Assembly (NCBI GenBank): GCA_017381365.1
Contig: JAFOCI010000091.1
Location: 1 to 48,109, forward strand
Origin: Treponema sp.
GTDB taxonomy: Bacteria; Spirochaetota; Spirochaetia; Treponematales; Treponemataceae
DNA: 48,109 nt
Direction of reading: 5' to 3'
Made by a program: the position numbers and the translations under genes. Under the pieces are notes generated by a model. It was not told the DNA's origin, did no database searches, and worked only from the letters and a program-made list of their open reading frames with translations. This document shows positions 24,723-32,502 of this stretch, one piece after another (the first letter of the stretch is position 1; the number at the start of each line of letters is the position of its first letter).

Positions 24723-24739
24723 ATAAAATCATTATAACA
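24720..24739 (-). promoter_or_regulatory. Extended -10 promoter just before the 140-aa gene
   Basis: On the minus strand TG-T-TATAAT (24739-24731) is a perfect extended -10. Eight bases separate it from the ATG (24722-24720), predicting a leader of about two bases or none. Confidence 0.5.
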
Positions 24740-25085
24740 TAACAAAGGCAAAAAAAATTTGATTTTTTTAAGTGAAAATTTGCAAAAACTCGGTTATGGG
24801 AAAATAGTTTTTCGTCAGCAGAATTAAATTACGGAAAAAAGGCAATTTCAGTGACTGTGGTCATTGAGCCTTTCGAAAAGACCTTGAATAAAGGTGGTTT
24901 CGACTGGCTCAACCACCGCCGTTTCTGAAATTGCCTTTTTTGTTTTTAAACTCTAGCGCTGGTTGAGCTTGTCCTGAGCCTGTCGAAGGGGTTGTCGAAA
25001 CCACCAGAACAAACAATGAGCGTTAGCGGAACCTGGAACGTGACCCGAAGGGGAACGCCCATATTTTAGATGATTATTTTATTTC
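24723..25085. other. Repeat-rich intergenic region
   Basis: This gene-free stretch carries the terminator-like structure at 24835-24941. It also carries a second patch at 24960-25005 containing GGTTGAGCTTGTC, CCTGAGCCTGTCGAAGG and GTCGAAACCACC, all variants of the dispersed palindromic repeat family. The following 60 bases (GAGCGTTAGCGGAACC...) show nothing recognisable. Confidence 0.5.
24835..24941. terminator. 17-bp terminator-like inverted repeat with a dispersed palindrome in its loop
   Basis: A-rich AAAAAAGGCAATTTCAG (24835-24851) and CTGAAATTGCCTTTTTT (24925-24941) are perfectly complementary, and each end is T-rich on its own strand, so it can terminate in both directions. The 73-nt loop holds GGTGGTT (24893-24899) and AACCACC (24911-24917), the same palindromic repeat found in pglX and at 32438. 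It looks as though the repeat inserted into an ordinary terminator hairpin. Confidence 0.6.
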
Positions 25086-25148
25086 TAAAAAAAACAGGAG
25101 TAGCGTCAATTTAAATTCGAAAATGACTTTAGAAAATACGCTTACTCC
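25086..25148 (-). terminator. Intrinsic terminator of the leftward urt operon
   Basis: Read on the minus strand, GGAGTAAGCGT (25148-25138) pairs with ACGCTACTCC (25106-25097), with one bulged base. The stem is followed by TG and a run of eight T. It lies just after the last gene of the operon. Confidence 0.65.
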
Positions 25149-25165
25149 CGGGAGGTTAAACAAAT

Positions 25166-25444
25166 TTAGTTTTTTGTGAACTTTGAGTGGAGTTCACGAA
25201 GTGTGAAAATCGCAAGGCCGGCTGCAATTATGATTGCACCTAGCAATGTGTCTTTTGCACTTATGCCAAAGAAGGGCTCGCCGCCTGCAGCGCTGAATAT
25301 GCAGTCGCAAAGCCACATTAAGGATGCGCCCCAAAACATAAGGCTTGCGAATCCTGCATTTCTGTAGTTTTTACCGTTTTTTTTCCGAATGAAATATAGT
25401 GCGGAAAAAATGGTGGCGGCGCAAATTGTCATTATTTCGCACAT
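25166..25444 (-). CDS. Small membrane protein, last gene of the urt operon
   Basis: A 92-residue protein with three predicted membrane helices: IMTICAATIFSALYF, AGFASLMFWGASLMWLCDCIFSA and DTLLGAIIIAAGLAIFTL. I place the start at the ATG at 25444 (MCEIMTICAATIF), preceded by AAGGAGG at 10 nt. A longer frame exists but runs into the gene upstream. Its ATG overlaps the stop of the preceding gene by one base (TGATG), so the two are translationally coupled. The pair follows urtE, so it may assist urea or amide uptake, but the function is unknown and no family name comes to mind. Confidence 0.6.
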   Translation of the reverse strand: MCEIMTICAATIFSALYFIRKKNGKNYRNAGFASLMFWGASLMWLCDCIFSAAGGEPFFGISAKDTLLGAIIIAAGLAIFTLRELHSKFTKN

Positions 25445-25836
25445 CAGGCAATTTCCTCCTTTTTGGCGATTTTTTTGCAAAGTTTGTAAATCAAAATTCC
25501 TGCGCCCCATGCGGCTGTTACAAGCAAAGACATGGAAACGCCGACGGTTGCCATTTCGTGCAGCATTTCTGCTGTGTCTTCTGCTGTTCGCATAGCTGTA
25601 ATGAACGGAGGGTAGAGAACTACTTCGCCGTGGTAGATATGTTCCAATGCCAGAAGGAAACTTCCGCCGTAGAGCATATTCTGCAGGATGCTGATTTTTT
25701 TGTTAAAGCTTTCCAGCTTTAATTTTGATTTCTGTGATTCGTTTACAACGTTTTTTGCGTTGTTTCTTCTATTAATAAGTGCTTTTGCAGCAGAAACTAC
25801 AACTGCTTCTGTGAGTGGTACAACAAAACATGACAT
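25444..25836 (-). CDS. Membrane protein of unknown function downstream of urtE
   Basis: A 130-residue protein. An N-terminal hydrophobic stretch (CFVVPLTEAVVVSAAKAL) is followed by a basic, helical segment (residues 22-50), a short hydrophobic region (MLYGGSFLLALEHIYHGEV) and a C-terminal membrane helix (GVSMSLLVTAAWGAGILIYKL). The conserved-looking LEHIYHGEVVLYPPF has two histidines and a glutamate near a membrane edge. GGAG precedes the ATG, 33 nt after urtE. It is coupled to the next small membrane gene. I recognise the pair as recurring but cannot give it a function. Confidence 0.6.
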   Translation of the reverse strand: MSCFVVPLTEAVVVSAAKALINRRNNAKNVVNESQKSKLKLESFNKKISILQNMLYGGSFLLALEHIYHGEVVLYPPFITAMRTAEDTAEMLHEMATVGVSMSLLVTAAWGAGILIYKLCKKIAKKEEIA

Positions 25837-25869
25837 AATTTTACTCCAAATTTTATTTTTACAAATATT

Positions 25870-26565
25870 TTATCCAATGCTCATCTTGCTCTGAATTAAA
25901 GCGGCGTCTGCTTCTTTTGTAAGGCCAGAAAGACAGATTTCGCCTTTGTCCAGAACGTAGTAGCGGTTTGAAACGCCAAGTACAAAATCAAGATACTGTT
26001 CTACAATTAAAACTGTGATTCCCAGCTGTTTGTTTACTTTTTCAATTGCGGATGCAATGTCTTCAATAACGCTTGGCTGAATACCTTCTGTTGGTTCGTC
26101 AAGAATCAGAAGTTTTGGGTGACTTACAAGAGCACGGGCAATTGCAAGCTGCTGCTGCTGACCGCCAGAAAGGTTTCCTCCTTTTCGGTGAAGGAATTCC
26201 TTTATGATTGGGAACAGTTCAAAAATTTCTTCTCCGATTGTTCCTTTTCCTTTGTTTACTTCAAGTCCAAGTTCAAGATTTTCCTGAACGGTCAGCTGAG
26301 GGAAAATATCTCGTCCCTGTGGAACGTAGCCAATTCCAAGTGCGGCACGTTCGTAAGTTTTTTTGCTGATGATTTCCTCGCCAGCAAGTTTAATGCTTCC
26401 CTGAGGAGTTTTTACCAGCCCCATAATTGATTTGAGAGTTGTAGATTTTCCAACACCATTACGGCCAACAAGACATACAATTTCCTTATCAGGAACAGAA
26501 AGAGTAAGTCCTGGGATAATATTTGATTCGCCATAGCAGGCAGTTAAGTTTTCAATTTCCAGCAT
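25870..26565 (-). CDS. urtE: Urea-type ABC transporter ATPase UrtE
   Basis: A 231-residue ABC ATPase of the LivF/UrtE branch. Walker A is GRNGVGKSTTLKSI (about 34-47), the Q-loop lies in GIGYVPQGRDIFPQLTV, the signature is LSGGQQQQLAIARAL, Walker B is LLILDEPTEGIQPS, and the switch region is VLIVEQYLDFVLG. The unusual QQQQ after LSGG and the EGIQPS end are typical of UrtE. It pairs with UrtD to power uptake through UrtB and UrtC. The ribosome site GGAGGA is just upstream, and the gene lies 15 nt after urtD. No urease genes lie in the window, so the substrate could be urea or short amides. Confidence 0.88.
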   Translation of the reverse strand: MLEIENLTACYGESNIIPGLTLSVPDKEIVCLVGRNGVGKSTTLKSIMGLVKTPQGSIKLAGEEIISKKTYERAALGIGYVPQGRDIFPQLTVQENLELGLEVNKGKGTIGEEIFELFPIIKEFLHRKGGNLSGGQQQQLAIARALVSHPKLLILDEPTEGIQPSVIEDIASAIEKVNKQLGITVLIVEQYLDFVLGVSNRYYVLDKGEICLSGLTKEADAALIQSKMSIG

Positions 26566-26580
26566 AGATTTTCCTCCGTT

Positions 26581-27477
26581 TTAAATTCCTGACTTGTGGA
26601 ACTTACCGCGGCCAAGATAAACGGCTTTTACCTGTTCGTCGGCAAGACATTCGTCTGGAGTGCCTTCTTTAAGAATTTTTCCTTCGTGCATTACTGTTAC
26701 AACATCTGCAACTTTGCGAACGAATTCCATGTCGTGTTCAACAACGCAAACTGCATATTTTTTTGCGATGTTGCGGATGATTACGCCTGTGCGTTCTGTT
26801 TCTGGTTTGCCCATGCCGGCAACAGGTTCGTCAAGCAAAAGAACTTCCGGTTCCTGAACCAAAAGCATTGCAATTTCCAGCCACTGTTTTTGACCGTGAC
26901 TTAATCCGCTGGCTTTTTCATCTTTTTTATTTTTAAGCTCAACAAAGCTTAGGATTTCGTCAATTTTTGCTTTCTGTTCTTTTGTTGCTTTGAAAAACAA
27001 GGATTTAAAAACAGATTTGTTTCCTTTTAAAGAAAGCTCCATGTTTTCGTAAACAGTAAGACTCTTAAAAATACTTGGAGCCTGGAATTTACGGCCAAAA
27101 CCAAGATTGATGATTTCAAATTCGCGCATGTGGGTAACGTCAATATCTACCATGCTGCTATCGATTTCTGGCGAAGTTCCGTGGAAAATTACGCTGCCTG
27201 CACAAGGCTTTGTTTTTCCGCAGATAATGTCCAGCATTGTAGTTTTTCCGGCACCGTTAGGCCCAATAAAGAAGTGAACCTGATGAGGAAAAATTTCAGT
27301 TGAAACGTTATTAACAGCCTTAAAACCGTCAAATTCAACGGAAATGTTTTCAATAGATACTACTGGTGGAACTTCATAAAATTTTTTTATTTTAGGAATA
27401 TATCCCAGGTTATACATAGGAAGCATAATTGGTGCTTCTGGTTTAAGCGCTTCCTTTAATGATTTAAGCATTCCCAT
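26581..27477 (-). CDS. urtD: Urea-type ABC transporter ATPase UrtD
   Basis: A 298-residue ABC ATPase of the LivG/UrtD branch. Walker A is GPNGAGKTTMLDII at about residues 72-85. NLGFGRKFQAPSIFKSLTV is the Q-loop region typical of UrtD. The signature is LSHGQKQWLEI, Walker B is VLLLDEPVAGMG, and the switch His is in VVEHDMEFV. About 40 extra residues precede the ATPase core (LPMYNLGYIPKIKKFYEVPPVV), a little more than usual. The ribosome site (GGAGG) overlaps the end of urtC and the genes are 2 nt apart. It forms the second ATPase of the UrtDE pair. Confidence 0.9.
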   Translation of the reverse strand: MGMLKSLKEALKPEAPIMLPMYNLGYIPKIKKFYEVPPVVSIENISVEFDGFKAVNNVSTEIFPHQVHFFIGPNGAGKTTMLDIICGKTKPCAGSVIFHGTSPEIDSSMVDIDVTHMREFEIINLGFGRKFQAPSIFKSLTVYENMELSLKGNKSVFKSLFFKATKEQKAKIDEILSFVELKNKKDEKASGLSHGQKQWLEIAMLLVQEPEVLLLDEPVAGMGKPETERTGVIIRNIAKKYAVCVVEHDMEFVRKVADVVTVMHEGKILKEGTPDECLADEQVKAVYLGRGKFHKSGI

Positions 27478-27479
27478 AA

Positions 27480-28619
27480 TTAAGCCTCCTCAGATACAGC
27501 AGATTTTTCAGAAGAAATCATCTTTTTGATTTTTTTTGCAATAAGAATTCTTGCGTCCATGAATACGCCTGTTAAACCACGTGGCAGGAACATAACTACA
27601 AGAACGAAAAGAAGTCCGATAAAATATGACCAGATTTCAGGGAAGTTTTCGCTTACACAAGTTTTGCAAAGATTTACTACGAATGCCCCGATTACGGCGC
27701 CAATGAGACTTCCGCGGCCACCGACTGCAACCCAGATTGCCATATCAATGGAGTTTGAAATGCTCATTTCGCTAGGGCTTATGATTCCGCTGAATGGAAC
27801 AAAAAGAGCTCCTGCAATGCCAGTGAAAAGTGCGCTCAATGCGTAAACAAAAGTTTTGTACATGGCAACATAGTAACCGGAAAAACGAGTTCTGTTTTCA
27901 CCATCACGGATGGCAACAAGAACGCGTCCACATTTTGATTTAAGAACGCCATTGAAAACGATGTAAGTCAAAATCAAAAATCCAAGTGCTACATAATACC
28001 AGATGTACTTGGTGTTCATATTGTGCAGTGAAAGTCCAAAAAGCTTGTCAAAGTCTGTAAGTCCGTTTGTACCACCTGTGAACTGCTGCATACCGATGAA
28101 CAAAGTTACAAAAACAAGGGCAAGTGCCTGACTTAAAATAGAAAAATAAACGCCTTTAATTCTGTTTGTAAAAGTCAGATATCCAAGAATTATGGCAAGC
28201 ACTGTTGGAACCAGAAGAATCATAAAAATTGTGCCGGGAGCACTCTGATAATATTCCCAGAACCAAGGCAAGGTTGTGCGGCCAGACCAGCTCATAAAGT
28301 CCGGCAATTTTCCGTTGGATGCAGCAAGCTTTAAGTACATCCCTAAGCCGTAGCCGCCAAGACCAAAGAAAACTCCGTGACCAAGACTTAAAATACCTGT
28401 GTAACCCCAGATTAAATCAAGCGCCATTGCAACAATGGCAAATGTAATGTATTTACCGACAAGACTTACACGGAACGGTGAAATAAAAAGTGGAAGCAAT
28501 GCAACAATAAATACAACAATGGCAAATGCGCCGTTTTTTCCTTTAGCTGTAAGACCGTCAATTGTGCTGGCAGGTCCTGCTGAAAGTGTTTTGTATAAAT
28601 CTGAAATCTTAAATTTCAT
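27480..28619 (-). CDS. urtC: Urea-type ABC transporter permease UrtC
   Basis: A 379-residue branched-chain-type permease (LivM/UrtC). It has about ten membrane helices. Family landmarks are LIWGYTGILSLGHGVFFGLGGYGLGMYLK and GTNGLTDFDKLFG. The C-terminal EAA-like loop is VAIRDGENRTRFSGYYVAMYKTFVYALSA, followed by GRGSLIGAVIGAFVVN. These match UrtC rather than a general LivM. AGGAGAAAGCT precedes the ATG. The gene follows urtB by 9 nt and precedes urtD by 2 nt, confirming the operon. Confidence 0.9.
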   Translation of the reverse strand: MKFKISDLYKTLSAGPASTIDGLTAKGKNGAFAIVVFIVALLPLFISPFRVSLVGKYITFAIVAMALDLIWGYTGILSLGHGVFFGLGGYGLGMYLKLAASNGKLPDFMSWSGRTTLPWFWEYYQSAPGTIFMILLVPTVLAIILGYLTFTNRIKGVYFSILSQALALVFVTLFIGMQQFTGGTNGLTDFDKLFGLSLHNMNTKYIWYYVALGFLILTYIVFNGVLKSKCGRVLVAIRDGENRTRFSGYYVAMYKTFVYALSALFTGIAGALFVPFSGIISPSEMSISNSIDMAIWVAVGGRGSLIGAVIGAFVVNLCKTCVSENFPEIWSYFIGLLFVLVVMFLPRGLTGVFMDARILIAKKIKKMISSEKSAVSEEA

Positions 28620-28628
28620 AGCTTTCTC

Positions 28629-29552
28629 CTATTCGTCCAGGCTGCGGGAATGAATAACGAACAATCCCTGTGGCTTTTTCTGCAGGAACAGAATTACAAG
28701 CAGAAGAACAAGGGCTTTTGCAATGTTTGCACTTGTGCCAGCCTGAATAAAAGAATTGCTCATGCCAATTAAAAGAGCTCCTGCAACGCTGCCTGCAAGA
28801 CGACCAACGCCACCAAGAACTACAACCATGAATGTATCTACAATATAGTTCTGACCAAGGCTAGGTCCAACTGAACCAAGCAGACAGAGTGCGCATCCGG
28901 CAACTCCGGCAAGTCCTGAACCAATTGCAAATGTATAAGAGTCTATTTTATTTGTCTGAATACCAAGACACTGTGCCATAGGGCGATTCTGCATTGTTGC
29001 GCGAACTTTTTTCCCGTAGCTTGATTTGTACATCAAGAAGTACATGGCAATCATGCATGCAACAACAAGTGCGATGATAAAAAGACGTTTATATGTCATT
29101 ACAAGACCTGCAGAATCCTGCGAAGCGAATAATGTAATATTTCCGTTTAAGAAAGATGGAGCAGAAACGTTTACGTTTGGTGCGCCAAAAATTGTGCGGG
29201 CAAGCTGCTGTAAAACAAGGCTTACACCCCATGTAGCAAGAAGGGAATCTGTTTCTCTTCCGTATAATCTGCGGATTACAAGACGTTCCAGAAGAAGTCC
29301 AAATCCAAAAGCCACTGCAAAACTGAATATTAATGCCAGTGGAAAATAAAAATCAAATGCTGATTTAGGGATGAATTTCAAAAAGAAATTCTGAACGAGA
29401 AAGGTTGTATAGGCACCAATCATAATGAACTCACCATGAGCCATGTTGATAACGCGCATTAAACCAAAAGTAATGGAAAGTCCAAGTGCTGCCAGGAGCA
29501 GAATTGAACTTAAACTCAAACCGTTGAATAAAATCGTAAGAAATGATGTCAT
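28629..29552 (-). CDS. urtB: Urea-type ABC transporter permease UrtB
   Basis: A 307-residue permease of the LivH/UrtB branch, all membrane helices. LGLSITFGLMRVINMAHGEFIMIGAYTTFLVQNF and GRETDSLLATWGVSLVLQQLARTIFGAPNVNVSAP are strongly UrtB-like, as are NRPMAQCLGIQTNKIDSYTFAIGSGLAG and VVLGGVGRLAGSVAGAL. The N-terminal extension that some UrtB carry is absent, which is common. The start is the ATG at 29552, with GGGG about 7 nt before it. The 115-nt gap before it holds a GC-rich dispersed repeat. Confidence 0.9.
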   Translation of the reverse strand: MTSFLTILFNGLSLSSILLLAALGLSITFGLMRVINMAHGEFIMIGAYTTFLVQNFFLKFIPKSAFDFYFPLALIFSFAVAFGFGLLLERLVIRRLYGRETDSLLATWGVSLVLQQLARTIFGAPNVNVSAPSFLNGNITLFASQDSAGLVMTYKRLFIIALVVACMIAMYFLMYKSSYGKKVRATMQNRPMAQCLGIQTNKIDSYTFAIGSGLAGVAGCALCLLGSVGPSLGQNYIVDTFMVVVLGGVGRLAGSVAGALLIGMSNSFIQAGTSANIAKALVLLLVILFLQKKPQGLFVIHSRSLDE

Positions 29553-29573
29553 AAGTAACCCCGAAAAATAAAT

Positions 29574-29650
29574 GGGGCGTTGCGGGGTACCCCCGCAGAG
29601 AGGGTAGCGAGCAACGCAGTGCGAGCGAAGGGGGAGACTTCCCCCTTCTT
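29574..29650 (+). repeat. GC-rich dispersed repeat, copy A (between urtA and urtB)
   Basis: A 77-bp GC-rich patch in AT-rich surroundings. It begins GGGGCGTTGCGGGG and ends GACTTCCCCCTTCTT. It contains short palindromes (GGGGTACCCC, and GGGGGAGACTTCCCCC). Copy B occurs in opposite orientation inside iorA at 37360-37434, and a more diverged copy C lies at 38606-38697. Read on the minus strand, it falls in the gap between the urtA stop and the urtB start, where a folded RNA could reduce expression of urtB relative to urtA. Confidence 0.75.
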
Positions 29651-29667
29651 CTTATTTCAAATTGCTA

Positions 29668-30852
29668 TTAAAGGCCTTTTGCCCAGTCGTATGTTGAAAG
29701 GTATGGATCTGGTTTTACAGCTGAAGGAGTTGCGCTAACTTCATCAATCAAGCCTTCTGCATTAACTTTACCAATGCGAACTGGCTTATAAAGGTGCTGG
29801 TTGTCGCCGTCCAAAGTAACTTTTCCTTCTGGAGCATCGAATGTAATGCCTTTTGCAGCAGCACGTACTTTTGCAACATCAAATGAACCTGCTTTTTCAC
29901 AAGCTTTTGCCCAAATGTAAACTCCGATGTAGCCAGCTTCGATTGGGTCGTCTGTTACGCGTTTTGCACCGTAAGCAGCTTTGTAATCAGCAACGAATTT
30001 TTCGTTTTCTGGAGTTTTTGTTGTCTGGTAGTAGTTCCATGCAACGTAGTGACCTTTAAGGTTATCAATACCAACACCGCCAACTTCTTCTTCTGCAATT
30101 GAGAAGCTCATTACAGGACATTTTTCTGCTGTAAGACCTGCATCTGTAAGCTGTTTGAAGAATGCAACGTTTGAGTCACCGTTCAATGTGTTGATTACAC
30201 AGTCTGGTTTTGCAGCTGCGATTTTAGAAACGATTGTTGCGTAATCTGTGTGACCCATTGGTGTATATTCTTCACCGGCACATGTTCCGCCAATGTTTGC
30301 AAGCTGAGCTTTGATGATTTTGTTGGCTGTTCTTGGGAAAACGTAGTCAGAACCAACAAGGAACATTTTTTTACCGAATTTTTCTGCACAGAAATCAACT
30401 GCTGGAACTGCCTGCTGGTTTGGAGCTGCACCCATGTACATGATGTTAGGGCTCATTTCCATACCTTCGTACTGAACTGGATACCAGAGCAATGCGCCTG
30501 TTTCTTCTACAACAGGTTTAACGGCCTTGCGGCTTGCACTTGTCCAACAACCAAAAATTGTTGCAACTTTATCATTCTGAATTAATTTGCGGGCTTTTTC
30601 TGCGAAAATCTGTGGTTCAGAAGCACCGTCTTCCTGAACTACTACAATCTGCTTGCCAAGTACACCACCAGCTGCATTGATTTCTTTTACAGCCAGCATT
30701 TCAGCATCACGCACTGAAGTTTCAGAAATAGCCATTGTACCACTTAAAGAATGAAGGATACCAACTTTTACTGTTGTGCCGTCATCTTTTGAACAACCTG
30801 CAAGTGTTAATGCTGCTGCAGCAGCCAAAACTAAAGAAACAATTTTTTTCAT
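29668..30852 (-). CDS. urtA: Urea-type ABC transporter substrate-binding lipoprotein UrtA
   Basis: A 394-residue periplasmic-binding lipoprotein. [20 protein letters not shown] is a lipoprotein signal with lipobox LAGC, cysteine 20 being the lipid anchor. The mature part is a type 1 periplasmic-binding fold of the UrtA/AmiC branch: [60 protein letters not shown] and [27 protein letters not shown]. The last two are UrtA hallmarks. I chose the ATG at 30852 (AGAGGT ribosome site); an upstream frame extension reads into the leader hairpin. It heads the urtABCDE operon, which starts at the promoter near 30950 and passes a terminator-like hairpin. Confidence 0.92.
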   Translation of the reverse strand: MKKIVSLVLAAAAALTLAGCSKDDGTTVKVGILHSLSGTMAISETSVRDAEMLAVKEINAAGGVLGKQIVVVQEDGASEPQIFAEKARKLIQNDKVATIFGCWTSASRKAVKPVVEETGALLWYPVQYEGMEMSPNIMYMGAAPNQQAVPAVDFCAEKFGKKMFLVGSDYVFPRTANKIIKAQLANIGGTCAGEEYTPMGHTDYATIVSKIAAAKPDCVINTLNGDSNVAFFKQLTDAGLTAEKCPVMSFSIAEEEVGGVGIDNLKGHYVAWNYYQTTKTPENEKFVADYKAAYGAKRVTDDPIEAGYIGVYIWAKACEKAGSFDVAKVRAAAKGITFDAPEGKVTLDGDNQHLYKPVRIGKVNAEGLIDEVSATPSAVKPDPYLSTYDWAKGL

Positions 30853-30868
30853 AGTGTTACCTCTTTCG

Positions 30869-30922
30869 GAAAAAATAAAAAAGGCGTCAGAAATCACTGC
30901 TAGCTGTGATTTCTGACGCCTT
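30869..30922 (-). terminator. Strong intrinsic terminator/attenuator in the urtA leader
   Basis: AAGGCGTCAGAAATCAC (30881-30897 on the plus strand) and its exact complement (30906-30922) form a perfect 17-bp stem with an 8-nt loop. On the minus strand, the direction of urtA, the stem is followed by TTTTTTATTTTTT. This is a textbook terminator placed between the promoter and the gene, so expression must depend on read-through or anti-termination. The stem begins about 10 nt after the predicted start site, leaving no room for a riboswitch aptamer. Confidence 0.75.
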
Positions 30923-30937
30923 CGTCTTTATGCGTAC

Positions 30938-30966
30938 AAGATAGAAAATTTTTTTTTAAACGTCAA
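30938..30966 (-). promoter_or_regulatory. urtA: Promoter of the urt operon
   Basis: On the minus strand TTGACG (30966-30961) is followed after exactly 17 bp, including a run of nine A, by TATCTT (30943-30938). The predicted start is near 30931, just before the leader hairpin. Confidence 0.6.
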
Positions 30967-31005
30967 TATATTTTGTGAAAAAAATATTTTTTTATATTTT
31001 ATTGA

Positions 31006-31041
31006 CAAAGATTATGATTTCTGATTTTTCAATAATCTTTG
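31006..31041. repeat. Inverted repeat between urtA and the AEC gene
   Basis: CAAAGATTAT (31006-31015) and ATAATCTTTG (31032-31041) are perfectly complementary around 16 nt. The site is about 40 bp upstream of the urt -35 and 140 bp upstream of the divergent AEC promoter, so it could be an activator or repressor site for either. There is no T-tract suggesting a terminator. Confidence 0.4.
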
Positions 31042-31124
31042 AGAAATATAAACAAAGTTGTCTTGTTGATATTATATGTTCTAATCTTATCGTTTATTTT
31101 TAAAGATTATTAGTTCTAATTTCG

Positions 31125-31164
31125 AATTTTATGTTTAATTTTCAAAAAACTCGAATTTCGGGCT
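31125..31164 (+). repeat. 40-bp element shared with the upp upstream region, copy 1
   Basis: These 40 bases match 35021-35060 in reverse orientation at 38 of 40 positions. Since the AEC gene reads rightward and upp leftward, both genes have the element upstream in the same orientation relative to transcription. Here it ends 17 bp before a candidate -35. Confidence 0.6.
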
Positions 31165-31181
31165 AAGATGTATAGTTCATA

Positions 31182-31211
31182 TTGTTATTTTTGTATAAAC
31201 AGATGTAGAAT
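31182..31211 (+). promoter_or_regulatory. Candidate promoter of the AEC transporter gene
   Basis: TTGTTA (31182-31187) and TAGAAT (31206-31211) are spaced by 18 bp, and the ATG follows 19 nt later. Both boxes are fair matches. Confidence 0.4.
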
Positions 31212-31230
31212 AGTTTCTCAGGCAAAAATA

Positions 31231-32259
31231 ATGTCAGAAGTATTTAACACAGTTTTTTCAAATCATAGTTTTTTATCTGCTTTTTTTCAGACTGTAATCC
31301 TTATTTTTGTAGGATTTGTTTTTACAAGAAAGGACATTCTTGAAGGCTCTGGAAAGAAAACTTTATCTGCTCTTATCTGGAAGCTTGCGGTTCCATGTTT
31401 TGCGTTCAATGCTTTTATGCAGGATTTTGAGTGGCAGACGTTCAAATCAAGTCTTGTGGAATTTGTGCTTTCTGTTTTCTTCTATATTTTACTGATTGTT
31501 ATTGGAAAGCTTATATTTCTAAAAAAAGGAAAAGCAGCATCTACTGTCAGTTCTTTTTTTATGGCTATTGGTCAGACAACGTTGTTTTCAATGCCAATTC
31601 TGCAGTCTGTTTATGAAACTCATGGCGAAGAAGTAATGCTTTACATAAGCACAATAAGCATCGTCTTTAGAATTTTTGTTTATATTGTTGCTATTTCCGT
31701 TATCAGCGGTGAAAAAATAAATCCGCAGAACTTTACGTCTTCTATCAAAAAAGTGTTTTTAACGCCGGTTATGATTGGAATGTTTCTGGGAATTTCTGTG
31801 TTTCTTATGCAAAATATAAAAGGATGCAGTTTTTTGCGGCTGGATAAATCTATTCCTGTTTTTTATGTGACTGTAAAATCTCTTTCAAAGCTTGTTTCGC
31901 CACTTTGCATGATTATGATTGGAATGAGCATTGGAGAAGCCAGTCTGACAGAATGTCTTAAAGATAAAACTGCGTGGATTATTGCTTTTTTACGGAATAT
32001 TTTGGCACCATTGCTGATTGGTTTTTGCTGTGTGATTATTCATAAAACTGGGCTTTACAGGTTTAATGAATATTCGCTGATGGCGCTGCTTATTGGGTTC
32101 AGTGCTCCAGTAAGCGTTACACTTTCAATTGCCTGCGTTCAATATAAAAAGGAAGAAATTCTTGCAAGCCGAGCCTGTGTGATTTCTACTTTGATGACGA
32201 TTGTTACTTTTCCTGCGGCTTTTGTATTTGGCCACATCCTGCTGGTTCAGTTTTTTTAA
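31231..32259 (+). CDS. AEC (auxin efflux carrier)-family transporter
   Basis: A 342-residue membrane protein with ten helices. It has the two five-helix halves of AEC carriers: FVGFVFTRKDILEGSGKKTLSALIWKLAVPCFAFNAF, typical of helices 1-2, and KSLSKLVSPLCMIMIGMSIGEASL, typical of the second half. AEC proteins in bacteria carry organic acids such as malate, malonate or amino acid derivatives; the substrate here cannot be told. I use the ATG at 31231, preceded by CAGG and following a fair promoter. An in-frame upstream start at 31168 would lie before that promoter. A long palindromic structure follows the gene and can terminate it. Confidence 0.85.
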   Translation: MSEVFNTVFSNHSFLSAFFQTVILIFVGFVFTRKDILEGSGKKTLSALIWKLAVPCFAFNAFMQDFEWQTFKSSLVEFVLSVFFYILLIVIGKLIFLKKGKAASTVSSFFMAIGQTTLFSMPILQSVYETHGEEVMLYISTISIVFRIFVYIVAISVISGEKINPQNFTSSIKKVFLTPVMIGMFLGISVFLMQNIKGCSFLRLDKSIPVFYVTVKSLSKLVSPLCMIMIGMSIGEASLTECLKDKTAWIIAFLRNILAPLLIGFCCVIIHKTGLYRFNEYSLMALLIGFSAPVSVTLSIACVQYKKEEILASRACVISTLMTIVTFPAAFVFGHILLVQFF

Positions 32260-32327
32260 TAGAACGAATTTCTAGTTTAATTGCGCACTCTATAAAATTG
32301 ATTTTTAATAGTTTTATTTGCATTATG

Positions 32328-32348
32328 AAAATACTACCAGTCAGAAAG
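32328..32348 (+). repeat. 21-bp match to the hairpin at 35131-35151
   Basis: AAAATACTACCAGTCAGAAAG differs by a single base from the reverse complement of 35131-35151. The bases just before it (ATTGATTTT, ATTATG) and after it (AGGCTG) also match the 35058-35118 stretch. These are fragments of one small repeat that occurs at both ends of the uraA-upp region. Confidence 0.5.
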
Positions 32349-32349
32349 A

Positions 32350-32487
32350 GGCTGTCCCAAAAGTAATGAGTGTAGCGTTCATTGAGCCTGTCGAAGGGCT
32401 CAGGAACCACTCGTTGAAATGACTGCTACACTAAATGCGGTGGTTTCGATAAACTCAACCACCGTAATGTAAACTTATTGGACAGCC
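32350..32487. repeat. Nested palindromic repeat block between convergent AEC and uraA genes
   Basis: Outer arms GGCTGTCC (32350-32357) and GGACAGCC (32480-32487) enclose a second pair, GTGTAGC (32370-32376) and GCTACAC (32425-32431). They also enclose a third element, CGGTGGTT (32438-32445) with AACCACCG (32457-32464), and the word TTGAGCCTGTCGAAGG. The third is the same dispersed palindrome seen in pglX and at 24893. The block probably serves as a terminator for both converging genes, built up by repeat insertions. Confidence 0.6.
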
Positions 32488-32502
32488 CCTATAACTCACT
32501 GC

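Noticed and set aside
30869..30930. A guanidine or other riboswitch before urtA
   Set aside because: The hairpin starts about 10 nt after the predicted transcription start, and no aptamer-sized conserved sequence is present.
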